DNA of 64,000 bases from Curtobacterium sp. ZW137 (GTDB lineage: Bacteria; Actinomycetota; Actinomycetes; Actinomycetales; Microbacteriaceae). The stretch lies in contig NZ_RJKS01000002.1 of the NCBI RefSeq assembly GCF_003762905.1, forward strand, positions 168,033 through 232,032. Direction: 5' to 3'. The position numbers were made by a program, and so were the translations under genes. The notes below the pieces were generated by a model that was not told the origin of the DNA, did no database searches, and saw only the letters and a list, made by a program, of their open reading frames with translations. Numbering within the stretch: the stretch's first letter is position 1; every line of letters begins with the position of its first letter. Shown in pieces: positions 8,154-16,217 of this stretch.

Positions 8154-9722
8154 CCCGCGCAGCGCGTCCACCCACACGGCGTGCAGCTCGTCGGCCGCCC
8201 CGGGGTGCGCCACCAGGAACGGCACCCCGACCGGCGGGAACCCGTCGACCGGGCCGTCCGCCGTCATCACGACGCCACCGGCCTCGTGCACGAGGAGCAC
8301 CGCGGCCCCGTGGTCGACCGGGTCGAACGCCGACACGCATCCGCCGATCCCCCGGCCGGCCGCGACCTGCGCGATCGTGAGCGTCCCGGAGCCGAGCACC
8401 CGGAGCGTGCAGGAGCGGGCGGCGAGCGCGTCGAGGAACGTCCCGAAGCCCGGCCACGGCAGGTGCCCGTCGAGCTCGGTCCCGACGACGGCGCCGGCGA
8501 GCGGCCGCGGGGTGTCGTCGAGCCGGAGCTGCCGGTCGCGGATCGTGGCACCGCGTCCACGCCGTGCCTCGAGCACCTCGCCGCGCCACGGGTCCGCGAC
8601 GACGCCGACGACCGGGTGCCCGCTCCGCGTGAGGCAGAGCGACATGCTGGTCCACGGGATGCCGTTCGCCAGGTTCGTCGTGCCGTCGACGGGGTCGAGG
8701 TACCACCGGTGCTTGTCCCCGGGCGCCGCGCCGTACTCCTCGCCGGTGAAGCCGTGCGTCGGGAACACCGCGCGGACCCGGCCGCGGACGTGCTGTTCGA
8801 CGAGCCGGTCGACGTCGGTGACCAGGTCCGCGACGTGCGCCTTCGTCGTCACGGAGCCGACGGGGTGCTCCCGTGTGAACGCGATCACCTCGTGCGCGAT
8901 CCGGTGGGCGAGCGCCCGCGCGCGCGACGCCACCTCGGCCTCGGTCGGCTCGCGGACGGCGTCCGGCCACCCGTCTCGTTCGGCCGCCTCGAGCGCGGCC
9001 CGCACCGGGCCGACGTCGTTCGTCGTGATCGAGTCGACGCCGAGCCGCGCCGCCCAGATCGCCGGCTCGACGTCGTCGACCGTCCACACGGACACCTGCA
9101 GGCCGAGGTCGTGCGCCGCCCGGACGGTGGCCGGGGTGAGGAACGCCACGTCGAGGTTCAGCGTCGCCGGCGCGAGCTCGTCCAGGTCCGCCGGCGTCGG
9201 CGGCTCGAGCGACTCCCACGCCAGCCACACGTCGGCCTCCGGCAGCACCGACCGGACCGCGACCATCGCCTCGGGCGCACCGCACCACGCCACCGACACG
9301 GCGCCGGCGAACGCGGCGACGGCGTTCGCCGCCACCAGCGCGTCCGCCGCCGAGGTCAGGTCGACGAGGAGCGTCGACCGGCATCCGTCCAGGCGCTCCA
9401 GCACGGCGTCGAGCCGCGGGATCCGGTCGAGGCCGTTCCCGAGCCGCGCCACGTCGCACCACGACACGTCCGCGATGCGCCGCGCGTCGCCCCACATCCG
9501 GCCGAGGGTCTCGTCGTGCAGGAGCACCGCGACCCCGTCGGCGGTGCGCCGGACGTCGACCTCGATCGCGTCGGCGCCGAGCGCCTCGGCGACCGCGACG
9601 GCGGGCAGCGTGTTCTCCCGGCGGACCCGCGGCGCACCGCGGTGCGCGACGAGCCGTGGCGGACGCACGCCGGGCCTCCCGTCCGGGGTGACGGCGACCG
9701 CCTGCACGACCTCCGCGCTCAT
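8151..9722 (-). CDS. Fused glycerophosphodiester phosphodiesterase - inositol monophosphatase-family enzyme
   Basis: 523 residues, two enzymes in one chain. Residues about 24-250 are a GDPD barrel with His28 ([16 protein letters not shown]), Glu54/Asp56 (DAIEVDVRRTADG) and His69 (LLHDETLG), residues that bind metal and cleave glycerophosphodiesters. Residues about 262-520 are an inositol monophosphatase fold: GEE around 327-329, metal motif YLDPVDGTTN (Asp343, Asp346) and AFDPVDHGAA (Asp470). No signal peptide, so cytoplasmic. It is last in an ABC importer operon, its ATG overlapping the ATPase stop by four bases. Together the domains could take an imported glycerophosphodiester such as glycerophosphoinositol to glycerol, phosphate and free polyol; that substrate is inference. 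Confidence 0.88.
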   Translation of the reverse strand: MSAEVVQAVAVTPDGRPGVRPPRLVAHRGAPRVRRENTLPAVAVAEALGADAIEVDVRRTADGVAVLLHDETLGRMWGDARRIADVSWCDVARLGNGLDRIPRLDAVLERLDGCRSTLLVDLTSAADALVAANAVAAFAGAVSVAWCGAPEAMVAVRSVLPEADVWLAWESLEPPTPADLDELAPATLNLDVAFLTPATVRAAHDLGLQVSVWTVDDVEPAIWAARLGVDSITTNDVGPVRAALEAAERDGWPDAVREPTEAEVASRARALAHRIAHEVIAFTREHPVGSVTTKAHVADLVTDVDRLVEQHVRGRVRAVFPTHGFTGEEYGAAPGDKHRWYLDPVDGTTNLANGIPWTSMSLCLTRSGHPVVGVVADPWRGEVLEARRGRGATIRDRQLRLDDTPRPLAGAVVGTELDGHLPWPGFGTFLDALAARSCTLRVLGSGTLTIAQVAAGRGIGGCVSAFDPVDHGAAVLLVHEAGGVVMTADGPVDGFPPVGVPFLVAHPGAADELHAVWVDALRG

Positions 9723-10780
9723 CGCGTGCCCCCGACCAGGACGCCGGAGCTGTAGACGAGGACGGCACCGATCCGGACACCGGTGGTGCTGCCGACCACC
9801 GGTGGCGGGCCGGTGACGAAGGAGCGGAGCTCCGACTCGCCGGCCGTGAGGACGACCTCGGCGAAGTGGCCGCGCATGAGCACCCGGGACACCGTCGCGG
9901 TGACGGGGCCGTCCGCGACCAACGTCACTGCTTCCGGGCGGACCAGGACCTCGTCGCCCGCGGCGGACGGCGTCGTGACCGCGGCGAGGAACGCGCCGGA
10001 GACCGTGCTGGTCGAGCCGATGAACGACGCGACGAAGCGCGTCGCCGGAGCCGCGTAGAGTTCCGCCGGCGCCGCGACCTGCTCGATCCGTCCGTCGTGC
10101 ATCACCGCGATCCGGTCCGAGACGCTGAGCGCCTCGTCCTGGTCGTGGGTGACGATCACGGTCGTGATGCCGAGGCGCTGCTGGATGCGCCGGATCTCGT
10201 CGCGCACGCTCACCCGGAGCTTCGCGTCGAGGTTCGACAGCGGCTCGTCGAGGAGCAGCACGTCCGGCTCCTGGACGATCGCACGAGCGAGCGCGACGCG
10301 CTGCTGTTCGCCGCCGGAGATCGCCGTCGGCTTCGAGGTCGCGTGGTGCGTCAGCCCGACGAGGTCGAGCGCCGCTCGCACCCGGTCCGCGATCTGCGCC
10401 TTCGGCACACGACGGGTCCGGAGCGGGAAGGCCACGTTCTGGGTCACCGTCATGTGCGGCCACAGCGCGTAGTTCTGGAACACCATCGCGCTCGGACGGC
10501 GTTCCGGCCCGAGCGGGGTGACGTCGCGGCCGCCCATGGCGACCGTGCCGCCGTCCACGGCGAGGAAGCCGGCCACCATGCGGAGCGTGGTCGTCTTGCC
10601 GCAGCCGGACGGCCCGAGGAGCGAGACCAGCTCGCCCTTCGCGACGTCGAGGTCGATCCCGGCGACCACGTCGCGGCCGCCGAGCGTCTTCCGCAGACCG
10701 CGCAGCGCCAGTCCGTCGGTGGTCGGGATGTCGGTCTGGAGGCTCGGTGCGGGTTCCGCGACGAGCGTCGTGTCCGTCAT
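9719..10780 (-). CDS. ABC importer ATPase (PotA/FbpC-like)
   Basis: 353 residues. Walker A is GPSGCGKTTTLRM (about 56-68), Q-loop VFQNYALWPHMTV, signature ISGGEQQRVALARAI, Walker B VLLLDEPLSNLDAK, and H-loop VTHDQDEAL. A C-terminal OB-type (TOBE) regulatory domain follows (about 255-350), as in the polyamine/iron/phosphonate importer group. It should power the two permeases encoded upstream. ATG 10780 has an AAAGG site eight bases before it. An in-frame ATG at 10810 overlaps the permease stop and is a credible alternative adding ten residues. Confidence 0.9.
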   Translation of the reverse strand: MTDTTLVAEPAPSLQTDIPTTDGLALRGLRKTLGGRDVVAGIDLDVAKGELVSLLGPSGCGKTTTLRMVAGFLAVDGGTVAMGGRDVTPLGPERRPSAMVFQNYALWPHMTVTQNVAFPLRTRRVPKAQIADRVRAALDLVGLTHHATSKPTAISGGEQQRVALARAIVQEPDVLLLDEPLSNLDAKLRVSVRDEIRRIQQRLGITTVIVTHDQDEALSVSDRIAVMHDGRIEQVAAPAELYAAPATRFVASFIGSTSTVSGAFLAAVTTPSAAGDEVLVRPEAVTLVADGPVTATVSRVLMRGHFAEVVLTAGESELRSFVTGPPPVVGSTTGVRIGAVLVYSSGVLVGGTR

Positions 10781-10806
10781 GGGGTCGCCTTTCGTGCTGG
10801 TGAGGG

Positions 10807-11619
10807 TCATCGGATCTGGAAGCCGTCCGCGAGGCGGCCGCCCATGATGTGCTTCCGGGCGAGCGTCATGAGCACCACCGACGGGATGCTCAGCGCGATC
10901 GCGAAGACCGCCGAGACCTGTCGTGGCGAGTTCAGGACGAGGGAGTACATCGCGGTCGGCATCGTCATGTAGGTCGGGGCGCCGACGAGGTACGTGCCCT
11001 GGGCCTCGTCGAAGGACGCCAGGAACGACATCACCGCGGCGACGAGGATCCCGGGCCAGGCGATCGGGAACGTCACGCTCCAGAACGTCCGCCAACGGCT
11101 CGCCCCGGCGTCACGAGCCGCTTCCTCGAGCGAACGCGGAACCGCCGAGAATGCCGCGGCGGGCAGCCACGTCATGAACACCACGCACCCGAGGACGTGC
11201 ACGATCAGGATGCCGGTGACGGTGTTCATCAGGTTCAGGGCCGTGAACATCGCGGACATCGTCACGAAGAGCCCCATCTTCGGGAACGCGTTCGTCGCGA
11301 ACAGCCCGACGAGGACGATGCGCCGGCCCGGGAACTCGATGCGGCTGATCGCCCAGGCCGCGGGGAGGCAGATCACCGCGGCGATGAGGACCGTCAGCGG
11401 TGCGAGCACGAGCGAGTTCTGCACCGCGACGCCGAGGGACGGGTCCTCGAAGACCGTCGCCCACCACTGCATGGTCCAGCCGTCCGGCAACAGGTTCGGG
11501 TACGTCCACGACGTGGCGAACGCGCGCGCGGCGAGCCACAGCAGGGGGCCGGCGATGAACACCGCGAGCACGACCGCGGTCGCCCAGACCAGGGTGGTGC
11601 CGGTGAGTCGCTTGATCAC
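10807..11619 (-). CDS. ABC importer permease, second subunit (PotC/FbpB-like)
   Basis: 270 residues with about six transmembrane helices and the binding-protein-dependent permease loop EEAARDAGASRWRTFWSVTFPI, which docks on the ATPase. The GTG start overlaps the stop of the first permease gene (GTGA), implying coupled translation and a heterodimeric channel. The family transports small charged organic or phosphorylated compounds and iron; which one applies here must come from the operon context (the phosphodiesterase-phosphatase fusion). Confidence 0.9.
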   Translation of the reverse strand: MIKRLTGTTLVWATAVVLAVFIAGPLLWLAARAFATSWTYPNLLPDGWTMQWWATVFEDPSLGVAVQNSLVLAPLTVLIAAVICLPAAWAISRIEFPGRRIVLVGLFATNAFPKMGLFVTMSAMFTALNLMNTVTGILIVHVLGCVVFMTWLPAAAFSAVPRSLEEAARDAGASRWRTFWSVTFPIAWPGILVAAVMSFLASFDEAQGTYLVGAPTYMTMPTAMYSLVLNSPRQVSAVFAIALSIPSVVLMTLARKHIMGGRLADGFQIR

Positions 11620-12665
11620 GAAGGCTCCTTCTGCAGTTCGCCCGCGTTCGAACGGACCGTCGAGCGGAGGTAGAAGACGCTGGCCGCCGCGGCGAACGCG
11701 AACACGATGAAGGCCATCGCGGTCGACTGCTGCGGTCGGTTGTACGCCTGGAAGTACTTGGAGATGTCGACACCGAGCATCGTCGGGGCGTTCGGGCCGG
11801 TGAAGTACGGCACCGTGAACGAGCCGAGGACCCCGATGACGGTGAAGGTCACGGCGATGACGATCGGCGTCGTCGCCATCGGCAGGAGCACCTGCCAGAC
11901 CACCCGCCACGTGCTCGCGCCGGCGTCCTTCGCGGCCTCGATGAGGGCGTCCGGCGTCCCCTGGAGGGCACCGGCGATCATCAGCACCGCGAACGGCAGG
12001 CTCGTCCAGACGCTGCCGAAGACGACGGCGACGAGGGTGTACCCCCAGACCGGGAAGTCCATCCCGAACTGCGCCGCGATGCTCCGGAGGAAGCCCTGCG
12101 CGTTGGTGAACGTCAGGATCGACCAGCTCGCGATGACGACCGGGACGAAGATCGGCACGACGGCCAGCACGCTGAGCGTCTTCCCGACGACGCCGCCGCG
12201 GAGCCGCAGGATCACCGCGACGACGACCGCCAGCGCGATCGTCAGGCCGGTGGACAGCGCGGTGACGCCGAGCGTGGCGGCGAGGTCACGGAGGAACACC
12301 GGGTTGCCGAGCAGCGTGCCGTAGACCGCGAGCGAGAAGCCGTGCACGGTGTCCTGGCCGATGTCCGCGAGTGCCTGGTTCAGGCCGCCGGTGAACCCGA
12401 GGCTGAAGAGCGCGGCGTTCACCACCGGGACGCCGACGAACAGGACCACGACGAGGACCGGCGCGGCGACGAGGGCGATGCCCTGGACCCGCCGGCGGCG
12501 GCCGGTCCGCTCCTCGGCCCGGCTCGGCTGTCCGGGCGTGCTCCGGCCGGGCTGCCCGGGCGTGCGCTGGCTCGGCTGCCCGGGCGTGCCCTCGACGCGA
12601 GCGGGGACGGGCGGGAGGCCCGTGGCGGAGTCGCCGCGGGCCTCCCGGTCGGTGATCTGCGTCAC
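11616..12665 (-). CDS. ABC importer permease, first subunit, with proline-rich N-terminal extension
   Basis: 349 residues. The first 60 or so are an unusual cytoplasmic tail containing three TPGQP repeats, then a basic RRRR stretch and six to eight transmembrane helices. The permease loop is EAAKDAGASTWRVVWQVLLP. The GTG start at 12665 overlaps the stop of the binding-protein gene. No later in-frame ATG, GTG or TTG occurs before the first membrane helix, so the extension appears real. Its early codons contain a strong hairpin (12612-12647), listed separately, which may set the ratio of permease to binding protein. Confidence 0.88.
   Translation of the reverse strand: MTQITDREARGDSATGLPPVPARVEGTPGQPSQRTPGQPGRSTPGQPSRAEERTGRRRRVQGIALVAAPVLVVVLFVGVPVVNAALFSLGFTGGLNQALADIGQDTVHGFSLAVYGTLLGNPVFLRDLAATLGVTALSTGLTIALAVVVAVILRLRGGVVGKTLSVLAVVPIFVPVVIASWSILTFTNAQGFLRSIAAQFGMDFPVWGYTLVAVVFGSVWTSLPFAVLMIAGALQGTPDALIEAAKDAGASTWRVVWQVLLPMATTPIVIAVTFTVIGVLGSFTVPYFTGPNAPTMLGVDISKYFQAYNRPQQSTAMAFIVFAFAAAASVFYLRSTVRSNAGELQKEPS
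12612..12647 (-). promoter_or_regulatory. Hairpin inside the 5' end of the permease gene, terminator-like
   Basis: Two 16-base arms (12612-12627 and 12632-12647) pair fully, with a single G-U wobble and a four-base loop. The arm contains CGGGAGGCCCG, the same core as terminator hairpins elsewhere in this window. It begins 14 bases after the binding-protein stop codon. It could act as an attenuator or as a 3'-end stabiliser for the binding-protein mRNA. It encodes residues about 7-18 of the permease, so it also shapes the protein tail. Confidence 0.6.
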
Positions 12666-13819
12666 TGCGGGACCTTCGCGTCCCACGCCGCGTTCATGTC
12701 GGCGGCGAAGTCGCTCTGGAACCCGAGGCGGAGCTTCGACGGGTTCGCGTCCGCGAACTGGTCCGCGACCGACTTCGGCAGCGAGTCGAGCGGGATGACC
12801 GGGTAACCGGAGACGGCACTCGCGACGAGCTGCTGGCCCTTCGAGCTCAGGACGAAGTCGGCGAGTTCTTCGGCAGCGGCCTTCTTCGCCGCCGGCTCCG
12901 TCTTCGGGATGCCGAGGAAGCTCGCGCTGCCCGTGAACGACGGGTCGGTGATCTGGATCGCCTTGACCGTCTTCGGGATCACGCCGGTCTTCTGCGAGGT
13001 GATGAACTGGTCGCTCCAGACCGGCGCCATCGAGATCTGGCCGCTGCCGAGGAGCTGCACGACCTGGTCGTTGCCGTTCGGGTAGACGCCCTTCTGGTAC
13101 ATCGAGGAGCCGAGGGCCTCGAGCTTCGCGAAGCCCTCGTCCCACTTCGACTCGAGCGACTTGTCGTACGTGGTCTGCATCGTCTCCTGCTCGGACGCCG
13201 ACAGGTACTTCGCGAGGACCGTGGCGACGAACGAGCCGCCGGAGCCACCCGAGGACGGGGAGTTGTACGCGAACTGGCCCGGGTTGGCCTTGATCCAGGC
13301 GAGGAGGTCGTCGAGGGTCTCCGGGGCGTCCGTGACCTTCGTCGAGTCGTAGGCGAGCAGCACGCTCGAGGCCCGGTACGGGATCGCGCTCGTGCCGCCC
13401 TGCTCCTTCGTCGCCTCGGGGACGTCCTCGAGGTTCGGGATGCTGCTGTCGCTGACCTTCGCCATCAGGCCGGCCTTGCCCGCGGTGGTGACGAAGCCGG
13501 CGTCGACCAGGTCGTACGCGACGGACTTACCGGCCTTGACGGCGGTCGCGAGGTTCGCCTGGGTCTGGGCGTCGTGCTCGCCGTGCAGGTCGATGCTCGT
13601 GCTGACGTGGATCTCCGGGTTCGCCTTCTCGAAGGCGGGGATGAGCGACTTCTCCCAGAGGTCCTGGACGTTCGTGTCGCCGCTGATGAACACGGTGAGG
13701 TTGACTGTGCCGCTGCTGGAGTCGGCGGCGTTCGAGGCGTTGGCGCTCTGCACGCAGCCCGACAGCGCGACGGTCGCGGCGGCCGCGATCGCGAGGCCGG
13801 CGAGGACTCGGGTCTTCAC
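12662..13819 (-). CDS. ABC importer substrate-binding lipoprotein
   Basis: 385 residues. A lipoprotein signal peptide (basic VKTR, hydrophobic stretch, lipobox LSGC) predicts lipid attachment at Cys22 and a location outside the membrane. The mature part is a two-lobed periplasmic-binding fold of the iron/polyamine/aminoethylphosphonate type, starting VNLTVFISGDTNVQDLWEKS. First gene of a five-gene operon. GTG 13819 has an AGGGAG site nine bases upstream. A 22-bp perfect palindrome lies 62 bases before the start, consistent with control by the LacI-type regulator encoded divergently. Ligand unknown. Confidence 0.88.
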   Translation of the reverse strand: MKTRVLAGLAIAAAATVALSGCVQSANASNAADSSSGTVNLTVFISGDTNVQDLWEKSLIPAFEKANPEIHVSTSIDLHGEHDAQTQANLATAVKAGKSVAYDLVDAGFVTTAGKAGLMAKVSDSSIPNLEDVPEATKEQGGTSAIPYRASSVLLAYDSTKVTDAPETLDDLLAWIKANPGQFAYNSPSSGGSGGSFVATVLAKYLSASEQETMQTTYDKSLESKWDEGFAKLEALGSSMYQKGVYPNGNDQVVQLLGSGQISMAPVWSDQFITSQKTGVIPKTVKAIQITDPSFTGSASFLGIPKTEPAAKKAAAEELADFVLSSKGQQLVASAVSGYPVIPLDSLPKSVADQFADANPSKLRLGFQSDFAADMNAAWDAKVPQ

Positions 13820-13880
13820 GTCGATGTTCTCCCTGGTTCGTGGGGTGGGGGTGATGTGGTGCGGGTGGTGGTGCGGTGGT

Positions 13881-13902
13881 GGTGCGGGAACGTTCCCGCA
13901 CC
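13881..13902. promoter_or_regulatory. Perfect 22-bp palindrome, probable LacI-family operator
   Basis: The half-site GGTGCGGGAAC is followed at once by its exact reverse complement GTTCCCGCACC. The symmetric centre on CG (AACGTT) is typical of LacI/GalR-family operators. It lies between the divergent ABC operon (start 13819) and the DUF3054-lacI pair (start 14009), so one site could control both. Confidence 0.75.
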
Positions 13903-14008
13903 GTGGTCGAGTGTGGCGCTGCCCGGTGAACGGCGGGTGCCCCGCCCGTGCAGCCCCGGTGAACGCTGCGGTGCGCGCGGCCCCGAGGAGGGCTGCGAGA
14001 ATGGCGTC

Positions 14009-14491
14009 GTGACCGATCGCACCTGGGGCTGGCTCGCAGCCGTCATCGACGTCGTGCTCATCGTGGTGTTCGCCCTCATCGGGCGTTCCTCGCACGGGGA
14101 GACGAACTCCATCGGCGCGCTGTGGACCACCGCGTACCCGTTCCTCGCCGGCTGGGCGATCGCCTACGTCACGAGCGGGGCATGGGCTCGACCGCTGAAG
14201 ACCTGGCCGACCGGCGTCGTCGCGTGGATCCTGACCGTCTTCGTCGGCATGGCGATCCGGGTCGCGACGGGACAGGGCGTCGTGGACGGCAACCCGCTCC
14301 CCATCTCGTTCCTCATCGTCGCCACGGTCGTCCTCGGGGTCTTCCTGCTCGGTTGGCGGCTCGTCGCCCGCGGCGCCCTGCGCGCGGTGGCCGCACGGAG
14401 GAGCACATCCGCCCCCGCCCTCGGCGACCCGACGAAGGGCGACCCGGCAGCGGACCCGTCGAACAGCCCGGGCGTCACTCCCGGCACGTGA
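14009..14491 (+). CDS. DUF3054-family membrane protein
   Basis: 160 residues with four transmembrane helices: about 7-25 (WLAAVIDVVLIVVFALIG), 37-57, 68-85 and 98-118. The tail is Ala/Pro-rich and cytoplasmic. It matches the DUF3054 pattern in actinobacteria (TTAYPFLAGWAIAYV and TGVVAWILTVFVGMAIR); the function of the family is not known. GTG 14009 has a GAGAAT hexamer six bases upstream, compatible with a leaderless start, while the GAGGAGG further up is too distant to be a good ribosome-binding site. Its stop overlaps the start of the LacI gene (GTGA), so the two are co-translated. Confidence 0.8.
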   Translation: MTDRTWGWLAAVIDVVLIVVFALIGRSSHGETNSIGALWTTAYPFLAGWAIAYVTSGAWARPLKTWPTGVVAWILTVFVGMAIRVATGQGVVDGNPLPISFLIVATVVLGVFLLGWRLVARGALRAVAARRSTSAPALGDPTKGDPAADPSNSPGVTPGT

Positions 14492-15501
14492 ACGGCACAC
14501 GGGGAACGCAACCGACGATCCTCGACGTCGCGGCACGAGCCGGCGTGTCGAAGTCCGCGGTGAGCCGCGTGCTGTCCGGTTCCGGCCGGTTCTCCGACGA
14601 GACCCGTGAACGTGTCGAGCGCGCGGTCGCCGAGCTCGGCTACGTCGCGAACGCGATGGCCAGGGGTCTCGTCAGCGGACGGACCAACACCATCGGCATG
14701 CTCGTCCGTGACGCCTCCTCGATGCTCTACACCGCCCTGCACGCGGTCATGGAGCAACGGGCCTCCGAGCTCGGGTACCGCGTCGTCACCACCACCGGTG
14801 TCGGACGCGTCGAGGACGAGAAGTCGGCGCTCGCAGCCCTGGTGTCGATGCGGGTCGACGGGCTCGTCGTCTGCAGCGGCCTGCTGCCCTCGGCTGACAT
14901 CGCCGAGTTCGCACCACGGATCGCGACCGTGGTGGCCGGTCGACCGGAGCTCCATCCGGCACTGTCGAGCGTGTACTGCGACGAGGCCGACGGTGGCGCA
15001 CGGATCGCCGACGCCGTTGCCGACGCCGGACACCGGAAGGTCGTCGTGCTCACCGTCCCCATCGACAACGCACTCACGCAGCATGCTCGTTCCCGCGCGA
15101 TGGTCGGACGGTTGCGCGAACGCGGCATCGCGACGGTCGACATCGACGCGAGCTTCGTCCGTCCCGCCGACGACATCGCGGCAGACGTCATCGAGACGAT
15201 GGAACTCTCCGGCACGACCGCGGTGATGTGCCCGACGGACCGGATGATGCTCGACGTGTGCGATGCCCTCGCGAAGCGCGGCATCGACGTCCCCGGTGAT
15301 GTCTCGGTGACCGGTTTCGACGGCGTCTACCCGCTCGCGAACGACTGGATCGGGTTCACGACGCTGCAGCAACCCGTCGACCGCATCGGTCGGGAGGCCA
15401 TCGACCTCGTCATCGGCCGCATCGACGACCCGACACGGCCGGTGGAGCACCGCTCCCTCCGAGGAACGGTCGTGCCGGGACGGACGCTCGTCCGCCGGTA
15501 G
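14488..15501 (+). CDS. LacI-family transcriptional regulator
   Basis: 337 residues. The N-terminal helix-turn-helix (about 9-55: TILDVAARAGVSKSAVSRVL) and hinge (YVANAMARGLVSGRTNTIG) are classical for LacI. The rest is the two-lobed sugar-binding-type effector domain (IGMLVRDASSMLY..., ending VDRIGREAIDLVIGRI and a C-terminal LVRR). It probably represses the divergent ABC/phosphodiesterase operon through the palindrome at 13881-13902. Effector unknown; an inducer derived from the imported substrate is the simplest guess. Confidence 0.9.
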   Translation: MNGTRGTQPTILDVAARAGVSKSAVSRVLSGSGRFSDETRERVERAVAELGYVANAMARGLVSGRTNTIGMLVRDASSMLYTALHAVMEQRASELGYRVVTTTGVGRVEDEKSALAALVSMRVDGLVVCSGLLPSADIAEFAPRIATVVAGRPELHPALSSVYCDEADGGARIADAVADAGHRKVVVLTVPIDNALTQHARSRAMVGRLRERGIATVDIDASFVRPADDIAADVIETMELSGTTAVMCPTDRMMLDVCDALAKRGIDVPGDVSVTGFDGVYPLANDWIGFTTLQQPVDRIGREAIDLVIGRIDDPTRPVEHRSLRGTVVPGRTLVRR

Positions 15502-15534
15502 GCACGAACGGCGGGCACGACGCGCGGCCATCCG

Positions 15535-16182
15535 TCAGAACAGGCCTCCGCGCGACCCGTCCCCCTCGAGTCCGCGGAACATGTCCGACACCAGTGCTTC
15601 GATCTGCGGCTCGACGAGACGCTCCACGGCCTCGGTGATCCGCGGTCGGTGGTCGATCAGCGCGAGGCACACGGCAGTGCCGGTCGACCGTGCGCACTCG
15701 TCGGAGAGGTCGATCTCGTGACGGAGCGCCGCCTTCGCCTCGTCCGACAGCGGTTCGCGCGGCGCGGCCTGTGACGCTCCGGTGCCCGCGAGCCCCTCGA
15801 GCGTGAAGAGGAACGGCGCTCCCTCTTGCGGCTGCGGGTCGACGTCGAGCCCCTGGAACTCGGGCGAGAGCCCCTCGGCCGGCTGGTACCCCTCGTGCCG
15901 CTTCCGTGCGGCGGCACGCTCGAGCTCACGCTGCAGCAGCGGCAGGTTCTTCGCGGTGTAGTCGTCGACCGAGTCCTCGATGATGGTCGAGATGCGGCCG
16001 ATCAGGGCGTGCTGCACGGGGTGCGGCACGTCCGGTCCGAACCCCGCGGCGCTGGCGATCGGCGACCCGGTGCACTTCCGGCAGATGCGGGTGCGCGGTC
16101 GGGCGGTGCCGATCTGCCACCGTGGGAGCCACCGCAGCCAGACGTCGACGGCGTTCCGCACGCGCCCGTCGATGCCGTCCAT
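15535..16182 (-). CDS. Conserved hypothetical protein, cytoplasmic
   Basis: 215 residues, not recognised as a characterised family. It has a Trp-rich N-terminus (VDVWLRWLPRWQIGT), one CRKC motif, and a central charged helix (about 75-95, LPLLQRELERAAARKRHEG). There is no signal peptide or clear membrane helix. A TATCGT hexamer (16189-16194) six bases before ATG 16182 supports this start as leaderless. The neighbouring DUF3097 gene lies 35 bases upstream on the same strand. I cannot assign a function. Confidence 0.7.
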   Translation of the reverse strand: MDGIDGRVRNAVDVWLRWLPRWQIGTARPRTRICRKCTGSPIASAAGFGPDVPHPVQHALIGRISTIIEDSVDDYTAKNLPLLQRELERAAARKRHEGYQPAEGLSPEFQGLDVDPQPQEGAPFLFTLEGLAGTGASQAAPREPLSDEAKAALRHEIDLSDECARSTGTAVCLALIDHRPRITEAVERLVEPQIEALVSDMFRGLEGDGSRGGLF

Positions 16183-16217
16183 GGTCCAACGATACGGACT
16201 GCGCGCCCGGAGCGGCG

